The notes under the pieces were generated by a model that did no database searches, had not been told where the DNA came from, and saw only the letters and a program-made list of their open reading frames with translations. The position numbers were made by a program, and so were the translations under genes. A DNA stretch of 21,868 bases from the NCBI GenBank assembly GCA_910584345.1, contig CAJTZX010000063.1, forward strand, positions 1-21,868, read 5' to 3'. This document shows, piece after piece, positions 7,469-15,587 of the stretch. Numbering within the stretch: the stretch's first letter is position 1; the number at the start of each line of letters is the position of its first letter. Origin of the DNA: an uncultured Eubacterium sp. Lineage in GTDB: Bacteria > Bacillota > Clostridia > Lachnospirales > Lachnospiraceae.

Positions 7469-7500
7469 ATATCAACATGGTTACATAAGAGGATTGGAAT

Positions 7501-8586
7501 ATGGATGAAAGCAGGAAAGAAGAAGCGAGCATTTCCATTAATGATATGGAATATCTTCCGGTGACAAAAGGTGTCAAAGAGAGTATGCGGGTACAAAAGA
7601 CGGAATATATCCGCCAGCAGATGCGCAGACGTCAGGAGAGTGAAGATGCGCTGATGGCACAGCTTTTGGAAGAACAGCGTGTGATAGACGGACTGCAGAG
7701 AAAAATCAATGAAAATCTGGAACAGACAGAGGAGTCAAGCAAATATAATCAAGAGTTTAAGGAAAGCATGAATGCACAGATTTATGCCCTGCATGGAATC
7801 TCAGAGGATAAACTGGAGGGCATGAGGGAATATAAGAATGCTTATTATCAGGGCAGTGCATTTTCACTGTTTCTGCTGTCAGCGGCGATGATTCTTTTAT
7901 GTGGAATACTGCATGGTTTCCAGTCGGAAATCTGTGTATTTATGCTGGCATATACAGGGGTGGAAGGCGCTTTGTTAGCACAGGAAAACAAACGCTGGAA
8001 AATGGTGGACTTGTTGTGTAAGTGTTTGTATCTCATGATGTTTCCGATGATGATGGTTATGTTTGTTTGCTATGAGCTGGGCTATTCGGAATATGAGTTA
8101 TTTATGCCGTATGCGACGGTTTTGGGAGCGGGAATACTTGTTTTTGCAGTAATTTCTTATTTCCTTTACAACCCTTACCGGAATGTAAAGAAAAAAGTAC
8201 GTGAAGCGAAGAATCATATAGAAGATATTGAGAAAATTGCAAGACGAGAAGTTCGTAAAAACGAGAAGACGCGTTTAAAACAAGAAAAGAAAATGCATAA
8301 GCAGCTGAAAAAAGAGGACAAGCAGCAGGAGAGAATGCTAAAAAAGAGAGAACGGAGACGGCCTCTGAGAGAATTATTTGGAACGTTAAAAGAAAAAACT
8401 GCACCATACATTCCTATTGGTAAATATTGGAACAAGGAAGATGTTCTAAAGGAACAGAACGTGAGTTTTTATGAAAAGGAGGAAGATGCGCAGGAAGCAC
8501 AAGCAGCAGATTCGGGACTAGCGAACGCCGAAAATCGTACAGAGAAGCGTACGACAGATTTGGAAGGAACGAATGCGGAAATTTAA
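7501..8586 (+). CDS. Unrecognised four-helix membrane protein with coiled-coil ends
   Basis: A 361-residue protein I do not recognise. Residues 1-115 are hydrophilic and helical, with a probable coiled coil at about 35-80 (QQMRRRQESEDALMAQLLEE and onward). Four hydrophobic stretches follow at about 119-140, 143-160, 169-191 and 200-223; the third is rich in methionine (LYLMMFPMMMVMF). Residues 225-300 are strongly basic and coiled-coil-like, dense in KK, KR and RR, and the last 40 residues turn acidic. There is no signal peptide, so both ends are probably cytoplasmic. It follows spoIIID closely and is preceded by an AGAGGATTGGA-like ribosome binding site, so it is likely expressed with spoIIID during sporulation, but that is inference from position. 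Its stop codon overlaps that of the convergent gene. No enzymatic motif was seen. Confidence 0.8.
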   Translation: MDESRKEEASISINDMEYLPVTKGVKESMRVQKTEYIRQQMRRRQESEDALMAQLLEEQRVIDGLQRKINENLEQTEESSKYNQEFKESMNAQIYALHGISEDKLEGMREYKNAYYQGSAFSLFLLSAAMILLCGILHGFQSEICVFMLAYTGVEGALLAQENKRWKMVDLLCKCLYLMMFPMMMVMFVCYELGYSEYELFMPYATVLGAGILVFAVISYFLYNPYRNVKKKVREAKNHIEDIEKIARREVRKNEKTRLKQEKKMHKQLKKEDKQQERMLKKRERRRPLRELFGTLKEKTAPYIPIGKYWNKEDVLKEQNVSFYEKEEDAQEAQAADSGLANAENRTEKRTTDLEGTNAEI

Positions 8587-9428
8587 AGCAGGAAGAGTGA
8601 AAAGGTAATATTTTCACCTTCGTTCGGCTGTAATAATGAAAATATAATATCTGTAATACATATCAAATCGGACAAGCCGATGATAAGTATTTGCAAAGAA
8701 AAGTAGAGTCGTTCCCAGAAACGGATCAGAAAGGGGCCTGCCCATTTGATCCATAAAACTCCAACGATACCAAATCCAAGCGCAGAATAAAGACAGATAT
8801 ATCCGGCAATATTCATTGGATATCCGCTATAGTCCCAGTATTTCCGGTGAAATATATGCCAAAGGAACCAGCCGGTAATGAATTCTGTCAGACAGCCGCC
8901 GAACATGCAGAGAAAGAAAACGCGTAGATCTTTGAAAAATTGACTGCTGGTTTTGCTTAAGCTCTTTTTTTGCTGATGGCTGCGAATAGAAACGATCGAG
9001 CATGATTTTGTAAATATTTTCTTTGCCCGCTGTGGGAACACAGACACAAGCAGTGTTCGCTGATTACGAAGCGTATGCGTTATCAGCTGGCATAGGCGGG
9101 TATAAATAGGGCTGTCATAAAAATGCTGTGGATAATTTGCGTTTTGTAAGTGTGCATAAGTGATTATAACAGTAATTCTTTTTTGATAAAAAAAGATAGA
9201 CAGCAAAACAGCACCGACACCGTAAACGGGCAGATATGGGCCGTATAAAAATCCTCGGTTCACAAAGCGTTGTTCTTTTATAAGAAAAATCAGTACTTCC
9301 CATAGCCATCCGCCAATGGCAACGGTAAGTCCAATAAAATGATATAATAGTATCGAAGCGATTCGTTGTTTTTTTATCATAAAATTTTTCATAAGATCAT
9401 TATGGCTGTAAAAAAAAGAAATATACAT
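8583..9428 (-). CDS. CmpB-type putative ABC transporter permease / membrane protein
   Basis: A 281-residue membrane protein as drawn. The signature WLWEVLIFLIKEQRFVNRGF followed by LYGPYLPVYGVGAVLL (about 41-76), and later a TEFITGWFLWHIFHRKYWDY stretch with GYPMNIAGYICLYSALGFG, match the family annotated as putative ABC-transporter type permease (ABC_trans_CmpB). That family is common in Lachnospiraceae and has no proven substrate. There are hydrophobic segments at both ends and a basic middle loop (about 95-160). No ATPase or binding protein is adjacent, so a transport role is not supported here. The start is uncertain: ATG at 9428, 9392 or 9380 are all in frame and none has a clear ribosome binding site. 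The 9380 start would begin nearest the first membrane segment, as many relatives do. It runs convergent to the preceding gene. Confidence 0.75.
   Translation of the reverse strand: MYISFFYSHNDLMKNFMIKKQRIASILLYHFIGLTVAIGGWLWEVLIFLIKEQRFVNRGFLYGPYLPVYGVGAVLLSIFFYQKRITVIITYAHLQNANYPQHFYDSPIYTRLCQLITHTLRNQRTLLVSVFPQRAKKIFTKSCSIVSIRSHQQKKSLSKTSSQFFKDLRVFFLCMFGGCLTEFITGWFLWHIFHRKYWDYSGYPMNIAGYICLYSALGFGIVGVLWIKWAGPFLIRFWERLYFSLQILIIGLSDLICITDIIFSLLQPNEGENITFSLFLL
8592..8621. other. Inverted repeat at the convergent gene ends
   Basis: GAAG-(A)-GTGAAAA (8592-8603) pairs with TTTTCAC-CTTC (8611-8621) with one bulge and a 7-nt loop. It lies inside the last codons of the minus-strand gene, just past the + strand stop. 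No T-run follows on either strand, so a bidirectional terminator is only possible. Confidence 0.3.
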
Positions 9429-9537
9429 GGAAAAAGGGACATAAATCTCTTACAAAGAGCAAACATTAGTGATATTGACCAAAAAAATCAATTCATATCT
9501 GTGTATTTTCAACGAAATTTAAATATATTGCAAAAAA

Positions 9538-9576
9538 GGGACACGAGTCCTATCTGGAATTTGGGACATATGTCAT
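9538..9576. promoter_or_regulatory. Two tandem palindromes upstream of the nucleoside ABC operon (candidate operators)
   Basis: GGGAC-ACGA-GTCCT (9538-9551) and GGGAC-ATAT-GTCAT (9563-9576) share the pattern GGGAC-N4-GTC with centres 25 bp apart. A weaker third copy, GGGAC-ATAA-ATCTC, lies at 9436-9449. All are in the 224-bp gap before the lipoprotein gene. The promoter here could not be fixed: TTGACC (9475) and TTGCAA (9528) are possible -35 elements without convincing -10 partners. Confidence 0.35.
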
Positions 9577-9652
9577 CATATGCTTATGAGCTGGTTCCAA
9601 ATCTGACATCAGGATACTGGCACAAAAATAAACAAAGGGAGGATATTAATTC

Positions 9653-10942
9653 ATGAAAAAGAAAATTTTAGCAGTACTGCTTGCAGGGATGATGGCGTTT
9701 TCTATGACTGCATGCGGTTCCGGTGGAGAAAATGCGGATAATAACAAAAACACCTCTGATGAAGGTGCAGCAACCGGTGATGAATCGAATGACAGCAAAG
9801 CGGATGATGGTGAAAATAAGGACGAGGGAAGCTCAGATGAAGGCGGTGAAGCTACTCCTGCATCGGATATGAATATTGCAATGATTACAGATTCCGGTGA
9901 TATTACAGATCAGAGTTTTAATCAGACCACTTATGAGACAAGCAAGGCATGGGCGGAGAAAAATAGTATACCGTTTACATACTACAAACCGGACAGTGAT
10001 TCGGATGAAGCCAGAAATGCAAGTGTAGATCAGGCGGTTGCTGGTGGTGCAAATGTGCTTTTGATGCCGGGATATATGTTCGCAGCATCAGTTGTTGCAA
10101 AAGCTGAGATGTATCCGGATGTTAAATTTGTTGCTTTAGACGTAGGCGCAGGCGACCTTTTGGAAAAAGGTGTTGGAGAAGGATATGATTACAATCCGGA
10201 TAATTACAATGTAAAAGAATATTATCATTCAGATAACGTATACTGTTGTACATATCAGGAAGAGTTGTCCGGTTATATGGCAGGCTATGCAGCAGTAAAA
10301 CTAGGTTATAAGCATCTTGGATTTTTGGGTGGTATGTCCGTACCGGCAGTTACCCGTTTTGGATATGGATATTTGCAGGGAGCAGATGCAGCGGCAAAAG
10401 AGCTTGGCATTGAAGGTGAAGTAGAAGCAGAATATGTATGCGGTGGACAGTTCTATGGGGATGCCGATATTACAGCGGCGATGGATACATGGTATGGTAC
10501 AAAAGGTGTAGAAGTTGTATTTGCATGCGGCGGCGGTATCTTTACATCTGCAGTAGAGGCAGCAGTAAAAGCAGATGGAAAAGTGATTGGTGTTGATTCC
10601 GATCAGTCTCCGATTATCGATCAGTCAAAAGAAGGTCTGACAGTTACCTCAGCAATGAAGGGGCTTGCAACAACTGTGGATACAGTTCTTACGGAGATTC
10701 AGGCTGGAAACTGGAATAATTACGCAGGAAAGATTGATAATCTTGGTCTTGTTTCTGAAAATCCGGAAGAGAACTTTGTACAGCTTCCAATCAGCACTAC
10801 ACAGTGGGGCGAAGGATTCTCAGAAGATGACTATCGTACACTTGTCAAAGCGATGTTCAATGGAGAAGTAAAAGTATCCAATGATATTACGGCATTACCG
10901 GAAACATCTATTAAAGTAAACGATTACGGCAGCATTAAATAA
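9653..10942 (+). CDS. bmpA: BMP-family nucleoside-binding lipoprotein (ABC transporter)
   Basis: A 429-residue extracellular lipoprotein that captures nucleosides for the transporter encoded downstream. It has a signal peptide (KKKILAVLLAGMMAFS), a lipobox MTAC with the lipidated Cys at residue 21, and then a low-complexity Asp/Glu/Asn/Ser/Gly linker of about 50 residues. The BMP/PnrA domain follows, starting MNIAMITDSGDITDQSFNQ (about 73-91), with the typical GYMAGYAAVKLGYKHLGFLGG region and the late VIGVDSDQS motif. The long acidic linker would hold the binding domain away from the cell surface. The start follows AGGGAGG with 10-nt spacing. An intercistronic terminator separates it from the ATPase gene, which fits higher expression of the binding protein than of the membrane parts. 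The nucleoside substrate is inferred from the family and from the catabolic genes downstream. Confidence 0.92.
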   Translation: MKKKILAVLLAGMMAFSMTACGSGGENADNNKNTSDEGAATGDESNDSKADDGENKDEGSSDEGGEATPASDMNIAMITDSGDITDQSFNQTTYETSKAWAEKNSIPFTYYKPDSDSDEARNASVDQAVAGGANVLLMPGYMFAASVVAKAEMYPDVKFVALDVGAGDLLEKGVGEGYDYNPDNYNVKEYYHSDNVYCCTYQEELSGYMAGYAAVKLGYKHLGFLGGMSVPAVTRFGYGYLQGADAAAKELGIEGEVEAEYVCGGQFYGDADITAAMDTWYGTKGVEVVFACGGGIFTSAVEAAVKADGKVIGVDSDQSPIIDQSKEGLTVTSAMKGLATTVDTVLTEIQAGNWNNYAGKIDNLGLVSENPEENFVQLPISTTQWGEGFSEDDYRTLVKAMFNGEVKVSNDITALPETSIKVNDYGSIK

Positions 10943-10967
10943 CAAAAGAATATGACTATAACAGCAG

Positions 10968-10995
10968 AGGGAGCGGGGCTTACCTGCTCCTTTTT
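10968..10995 (+). terminator. Intercistronic (attenuating) terminator between binding protein and ATPase
   Basis: The stem AGGGAGC-G-GG (10968-10977) pairs with CC-T-GCTCCTT (10983-10992) around the loop GCTTA, with two G-T wobbles, and is followed by T residues to 10995. It should let only part of the transcripts read on into the ATPase and permease genes. Confidence 0.75.
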
Positions 10996-11046
10996 GATAC
11001 AATTTCTTAATAAAAATGCCAAAAAACGAGAGGAGGTAAGTAAAGG

Positions 11047-12582
11047 ATGGCTGAGTATGCAATTGAAATGTTGAACATCACAAAAAGATTTCCGGGTATC
11101 ATTGCAAACGATAATATCACTTTACAATTAAAAAAAGGCGAGATTCATGCGCTGCTTGGAGAAAATGGCGCAGGAAAATCTACTTTGATGAGCGTACTGT
11201 TTGGACTGTATCAACCGGAAGAAGGTGAGATTCACAAAGACGGAAAAAAAGTGACGATTAATAATCCGAACGACGCCAATGATTTGGGAATAGGAATGGT
11301 TCATCAGCATTTCAAACTGGTGGAATGCTTTAGTGTATTGGATAACATTATTCTTGGCGTTGAGACGACAAAAGGGGGATTTTTGCAAAAAGAGGAAGCT
11401 CGCAAAAAGGTTGTAGCGCTTTCTGAAAAATACGGATTGGCAGTGGATCCAGATGCTTTGATCGAAGATATTACCGTCGGTATGCAGCAAAGAACAGAGA
11501 TATTAAAAATGCTCTATCGGGACAACGAAATATTGATTTTTGATGAACCGACAGCTGTTCTTACGCCACAGGAGATTCAGGAGCTTTTAACGATTATGAA
11601 AAATCTGGCGGCAGAAGGGAAAAGTATCCTGTTTATTACGCATAAACTGGCAGAAATTATGCAGGCAGCAGATACATGCAGCGTAATACGAAAAGGAAAA
11701 TACGTAGGAACTGTGCAGGTCAAAGATACGACGCCGGAAAAACTATCTGCCATGATGGTAGGGCGGGACGTAAATTTTGTCGTAGAGAAGAAACCGTCGC
11801 AGCCAAAAGATGTAGTGCTAGATATTAAAGGAATGACCGTTGCATCGAAACATCATAAAAATAATGCAGTCAACAATGTATCGCTGCAAGTACGTAGAGG
11901 AGAGATTGTATGTATTGCAGGCATTGACGGCAACGGCCAGACAGAGTTTGTCTATGGGCTTACCGGGCTGGAACCGCTGGTAAACGGTACGATTTCGATG
12001 AATGGGAAAGATATTACGAATCTGCCGATTCGTGAGCGTTTGACTTCCGGTATGAGCCATATTCCGGAAGACCGTCATAAACATGGGATGGTACTGGATT
12101 ATACTTTAGAAGATAATATTGTGCTGCAAAGGTATTTTGAACCGCAGTTTACAAGTAAGTTTGGATTTTTAAAACGGAAAGAAATCCGTGAGTATGCAAA
12201 CCGATTAATCCAACAATATGATGTACGTTCCGGGCAAGGGCCGATTACGAAAGCGAGAGCGATGTCCGGCGGAAATCAGCAAAAAGCAATTGTAGCCAGG
12301 GAGATTGATAAAAATCCGGAACTGCTTGTAGCCGTGCAGCCGACACGAGGGTTGGATGTAGGTGCGATTGAATATATCCACAAACAGCTGGTGGCGCAAA
12401 GAGATGCCGGAAAAGGGGTACTGCTTGTAAGCCTGGAACTGGATGAGGTTATGAATGTTTCAGACAGGATTCTTGTCATGTACGAAGGGGAGATTGTGGG
12501 AGAATTTGACCCGAAAACAGTAACCGTTGAAGAACTGGGTCTTTACATGGCAGGATCGAAGAGAAAGGGGGTAAGCAGATGA
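11047..12582 (+). CDS. nupA: Nucleoside ABC transporter ATP-binding protein (two NBDs)
   Basis: A 511-residue protein with two nucleotide-binding domains in one chain, as in BMP-linked and CUT2 transporters. The first domain has Walker A GENGAGKST (38-46), a Q-loop VHQHFK (85-90), a degenerate signature VGMQQR (144-149) and Walker B LIFDEP (163-168). The second has a degenerate Walker A, GIDGNGQTE (292-300), a full signature SGGNQQK (407-413) and a Walker B-like segment LLVAVQPTRGLD in which the catalytic Glu is replaced. Asymmetric sites of this kind are normal for the family. It energises import through the two permeases that follow. The ATG at 11047 has the ribosome binding site AGGAGGT 9 nt upstream. 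Its stop overlaps the first permease start (ATGA), which implies translational coupling. The nupA name follows the common name of the homologous transporter and is not proof of identical substrate. Confidence 0.92.
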   Translation: MAEYAIEMLNITKRFPGIIANDNITLQLKKGEIHALLGENGAGKSTLMSVLFGLYQPEEGEIHKDGKKVTINNPNDANDLGIGMVHQHFKLVECFSVLDNIILGVETTKGGFLQKEEARKKVVALSEKYGLAVDPDALIEDITVGMQQRTEILKMLYRDNEILIFDEPTAVLTPQEIQELLTIMKNLAAEGKSILFITHKLAEIMQAADTCSVIRKGKYVGTVQVKDTTPEKLSAMMVGRDVNFVVEKKPSQPKDVVLDIKGMTVASKHHKNNAVNNVSLQVRRGEIVCIAGIDGNGQTEFVYGLTGLEPLVNGTISMNGKDITNLPIRERLTSGMSHIPEDRHKHGMVLDYTLEDNIVLQRYFEPQFTSKFGFLKRKEIREYANRLIQQYDVRSGQGPITKARAMSGGNQQKAIVAREIDKNPELLVAVQPTRGLDVGAIEYIHKQLVAQRDAGKGVLLVSLELDEVMNVSDRILVMYEGEIVGEFDPKTVTVEELGLYMAGSKRKGVSR

Positions 12583-13700
12583 ATCAGAAGCAAAAAAAAG
12601 AATCCCTTTTAAGAAACGGTGGTTTTCAAACGATTATAGGTTCACTGCTCTGTATCATTATCGGCCTGCTGGTCGGATATGTCGTATTATTGATTATTAA
12701 TCCAAGCGGGGCGGGAAACGCAATCGTTGCGATATTAAAAAACTTTTTATATTATCCGAGTGCGGCTGCAGCAAAAATGTATTTTGGGACAACACTTGTA
12801 AAATCTTCTGCGCTGCTTATGTGTTCCTTATCTGTATTGTTTGCATGGAAAGTAGGGTTGTTTAACATTGGGGCTGCGGGACAGTATGTGATTGGTGTGG
12901 GGGCCTGCCTTTACTGCGGACTGAAATGGGGAATGCCTTGGTATATCTGTCTGATTGCTGCAGTTGTGACAGCAGCGATCGTTGGCGGTATTTCCGGTGC
13001 GCTGAAAGCGTATTTTAATGTAAATGAAGTTATTTCATGCATTATGCTGAACTGGATTGGCCTTTATAGTGTCAATATGCTGCTTACAAATGTGAAAGAA
13101 CAGTCGACACCTTATACAAAACCGCTTTCCAGTACAAACAAAAGCGCACTGCTTCCAAATATGGGGTTAGATCAGCTGTTTTCTAAAAACCAGTTTGTTA
13201 CGATCGGTCTGCCCTTGGCAATCTTGATGGCAGTACTTGTTTGGATCGTACTGGAGAAGACAAAATTCGGTTATGAATTAAAAGCTACCGGTATGAATAA
13301 AAACGCGGCAAAATATTGTGGAATGCGGGAGAAAAGAAATATCATTTTAACGATGGTAATTGCCGGGGGACTGGCCGGATTTGGAGCAGGGATTTTCTAT
13401 CTGACCGGTATTGAACAGTGGATGGTACAGCAGACGTCGGTTCCGGCGATGGGATTTAATGGAATTGCGGCAGCATTTTTAGGCGGTTCCAATCCAATCG
13501 GAGCAGTATTTTCCTCGTATTTTATCCAGCACATTACAAGCGGCGGTACGTATGTGGATAAGACGATGTATTGTTCCCAGATATCAGATCTGATCTCCGC
13601 GTTTATTATTTATTTGTGCGGCTTTGTGCTTTTCTTTAAAGTATGGCTGAACCGGTATTTGGATAAAAAAGACGAGAAACGGAAAGGGGGCGCAGCATAA
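12579..13700 (+). CDS. nupB: Nucleoside ABC transporter permease, first subunit
   Basis: A 373-residue integral membrane protein of the branched-chain/ribose-type permease family (BPD_transp_2). It has a cytoplasmic N-terminus (MNQKQKKESLLRNGGF), a first membrane segment at about 17-41, and the family segments LFAWKVGLFNIGAAGQYVIG and ISGALKAYFNVNEVISCIML. The late loop has KFGYELKATGMNKNAAKYCG followed by a segment beginning ILTMVIAGGLAGFGAG, which is the coupling region typical of these permeases. The C-terminus is charged (DKKDEKRKGGAA). It pairs with the next gene product to form the channel. Its ATG overlaps the ATPase stop by 4 bp and its TAA shares a base with the next ATG, so all three are translated as a coupled set. 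Confidence 0.9.
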   Translation: MNQKQKKESLLRNGGFQTIIGSLLCIIIGLLVGYVVLLIINPSGAGNAIVAILKNFLYYPSAAAAKMYFGTTLVKSSALLMCSLSVLFAWKVGLFNIGAAGQYVIGVGACLYCGLKWGMPWYICLIAAVVTAAIVGGISGALKAYFNVNEVISCIMLNWIGLYSVNMLLTNVKEQSTPYTKPLSSTNKSALLPNMGLDQLFSKNQFVTIGLPLAILMAVLVWIVLEKTKFGYELKATGMNKNAAKYCGMREKRNIILTMVIAGGLAGFGAGIFYLTGIEQWMVQQTSVPAMGFNGIAAAFLGGSNPIGAVFSSYFIQHITSGGTYVDKTMYCSQISDLISAFIIYLCGFVLFFKVWLNRYLDKKDEKRKGGAA

Positions 13701-14641
13701 TGTTGTTATTGATTCAGTATACGTTAATCTTTGCTTCCGTACTTGTGCTGGTGGCGCTGGGCGGATGCTTTTCCGAACATGGTGGTGTTATTAACATTGG
13801 ACTGGAAGGCATTATGGTAATTGGCGCTCTTGGTGGTGCATTGACAATGAAATACCTTCCGGCAGGAATGCCTGCAGCAGTTGTGATTTTGCTAGTAATA
13901 TTCGCATGTGTATTATGCGGCATGATTTTTTCATTGTTGTTAGGTGTAGCTGCGATTAAATTTAATGCAGACCAGACATTAGTCGGCACAGCATTAAATC
14001 TTTTGGCTCCTGCAGCAGCAGTCGTTCTTGTCAGAGCGATCAATACAGCTGAAAGCGTAGATAATGTGTCTTCTACGGTTGCATATGGACAGGCGAAAAA
14101 AGCATTTATTATGAATATCGGGGGATTTGAATTTAATTGGTTTATGCTCATTGCACTGCTTGTACTGATTGCGGCGTATGTTGTATTGTATAAGACAAAA
14201 TTTGGCTTAAGACTTTGTGCATGTGGGGAACATCCGCAGGCGGCAGATTCGGTAGGTATCAACGTATATAAAATGCGTTATGCAGGTGTTTTAATTTCCG
14301 GTGCGTTGGGAGGACTTGGCGGACTTGTGTATATTACAGCAGGCGTAAGTGAATGGAAATTTGAAAACGGCGTCGCTGGGTTTGGATTTTTGGCTTTGGC
14401 GGTTATGATTTTTGGACAATGGAGGCCGGTAAATATTGGGCTTGCAGCTTTGCTATTTGGTTTGTTCCGTGCCTTATCAAACGTTTATACGGGGTTTGAT
14501 GCATTGGTTGCCCTGAAACTGCCTAGTACGGTTTATAATATGCTGCCATATATTATTTCGCTAATCGTGCTTATTTTTGTATCAGGCAAATCAAGAGCTC
14601 CGAAAGCAGAGGGCATTCCATATGATAAAGGTCAGCGTTAA
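13700..14641 (+). CDS. nupC: Nucleoside ABC transporter permease, second subunit
   Basis: A 313-residue integral membrane protein paired with the preceding permease. The N-terminal GGCFSEHGGVINIGLEGIMV stretch (about 21-40) is the hallmark of the second permease of BMP-linked nucleoside transporters. Later come KTKFGLRLCACGEHPQAADS and INVYKMRYAGVLISGALGGL, the coupling-loop region shared with the first subunit. About eight hydrophobic segments can be seen, and the C-terminus is polar and positively charged. The start shares one base with the previous stop (TAATG), so the two subunits should be made in equal amounts. The name NupC here means the ABC permease of this system, not the unrelated concentrative nucleoside transporter that is also called NupC. 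Confidence 0.9.
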   Translation: MLLLIQYTLIFASVLVLVALGGCFSEHGGVINIGLEGIMVIGALGGALTMKYLPAGMPAAVVILLVIFACVLCGMIFSLLLGVAAIKFNADQTLVGTALNLLAPAAAVVLVRAINTAESVDNVSSTVAYGQAKKAFIMNIGGFEFNWFMLIALLVLIAAYVVLYKTKFGLRLCACGEHPQAADSVGINVYKMRYAGVLISGALGGLGGLVYITAGVSEWKFENGVAGFGFLALAVMIFGQWRPVNIGLAALLFGLFRALSNVYTGFDALVALKLPSTVYNMLPYIISLIVLIFVSGKSRAPKAEGIPYDKGQR

Positions 14642-14668
14642 AGGTCAGACAAAAACAAAAAGGTAACG

Positions 14669-14716
14669 ATGGATACAAAAATAGAAGTAATAGAAAAAAC
14701 AGAAGAAACAGAGTAA
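14669..14716 (+). CDS. Possible 15-residue leader peptide before udp
   Basis: ATG at 14669 opens MDTKIEVIEKTEETE, with TAA at 14714-14716. The only ribosome binding site is a weak AAAAAGG just upstream. The stop codon lies in the 5' arm of the hairpin at 14713-14743, so a terminating ribosome would block that stem. That geometry suggests a leader peptide, but a short open frame in an A-rich gap can arise by chance. Confidence 0.2.
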   Translation: MDTKIEVIEKTEETE

Positions 14717-14743
14717 CAGTTCAACGGTTATCTGAACTGTTAC
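14713..14743 (+). promoter_or_regulatory. Perfect 11-bp hairpin/dyad upstream of udp
   Basis: GTAACAGTTCA (14713-14723) and TGAACTGTTAC (14733-14743) are exact inverted repeats around a 9-nt loop. No T-run follows, so it is not a standard terminator. It could be an operator, an mRNA processing or stabilising stem, or part of a translational switch with the small open frame. It lies 53 nt before the udp start. Confidence 0.5.
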
Positions 14744-14796
14744 GAAATCAGAACAATAAAGAGATTATATGAAAAAGCAGGGAAAGGAGATCAGAT

Positions 14797-15579
14797 ATGA
14801 AGAATTATTCTGAGGATGCAAGCAGACAGTATCATATTCAGGTAGCGCATGGCGAAGTTGGCCGTTATGTGATTATGCCAGGAGATCCAAAACGCTGTGA
14901 AAAGATTGCACAATATTTTGATAATCCGATATTAATTGCAGATAACAGGGAGTATGTTACTTATACCGGAACGTTGGATGGGGTAAAAGTCAGTGTGACT
15001 TCTACTGGTATCGGTGGCCCGTCGGCATCTATTGCAATGGAAGAGCTGTATCGGTGCGGTGCGGATACGTTTCTTCGGATTGGAACATGCGGAGGGATGC
15101 AGACAGAAGTAAAAAGCGGAGATGTTGTCATTGCCACAGGTGCGATTCGGATGGAAGGGACGAGCAAAGAATATGCACCGATTGAATTTCCGGCAGTGCC
15201 GGATCTGAATGTAACAAATGCTTTGGTAGCCGCTGCATCGAAAAAAGGATATTCATTTCATACAGGGGTCGTACAGTGCAAAGATGCTTTTTACGGTCAG
15301 CATGAACCGGAGACAAAACCGGTCAGCTATGAATTGATGAATAAATGGGAAGCATGGAAAAGACTTGGCTGCCTGGCGTCTGAAATGGAATCTGCAGCAT
15401 TGTTTGTAGTAGCAAGTTATCTGCATGTGCGGACAGGATCTTGTTTCCTTGTCGTTGCCAATCAGGAGAGAGAAAGACTGGGGATGGACAACCCGGTAGT
15501 ACATGATACGGATATGGCGATTCAGGTAGCGGTAGAAGCGATTCGCAATCTCATACAAAAAGATCAGCAAAAAGCATAA
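14797..15579 (+). CDS. udp: Uridine phosphorylase
   Basis: A 260-residue cytoplasmic enzyme that splits uridine (often also deoxyuridine) with phosphate into uracil and (deoxy)ribose 1-phosphate. Family motifs: VIMPGDPKRCEKIA (phosphate/ribose site, about 26-39), STGIGGPSASIAMEEL (about 69-84), RIGTCGGMQ (about 93-101), the uracil-site region DAFYGQHEP through NKWEAW, and the ribose-binding ASEMESAALF motif. The length is normal for the NP-I family Udp. The start follows AAAGGAGAT. It lies downstream of the transporter genes with no clear terminator in the 155-bp gap, so the catabolic genes may be read from the transporter operon, possibly modulated by the hairpin in that gap. The ribose 1-phosphate product is handed to phosphopentomutase encoded further along. 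Confidence 0.92.
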   Translation: MKNYSEDASRQYHIQVAHGEVGRYVIMPGDPKRCEKIAQYFDNPILIADNREYVTYTGTLDGVKVSVTSTGIGGPSASIAMEELYRCGADTFLRIGTCGGMQTEVKSGDVVIATGAIRMEGTSKEYAPIEFPAVPDLNVTNALVAAASKKGYSFHTGVVQCKDAFYGQHEPETKPVSYELMNKWEAWKRLGCLASEMESAALFVVASYLHVRTGSCFLVVANQERERLGMDNPVVHDTDMAIQVAVEAIRNLIQKDQQKA

Positions 15580-15587
15580 CTGCGGCC

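Noticed and set aside
9366..9656. + strand open frame of 96 codons ending in an ATGA overlap with the lipoprotein start
   Set aside because: It begins inside the opposite-strand gene, has no good ribosome binding site, uses an AT-rich random-looking composition, and its end contains the ribosome binding site of the lipoprotein gene. The overlap with the start is probably chance.
13714..14262. Minus-strand open frame of 182 codons
   Set aside because: It lies wholly within the second permease gene, is low in family-like motifs, and has no independent promoter or ribosome binding site.
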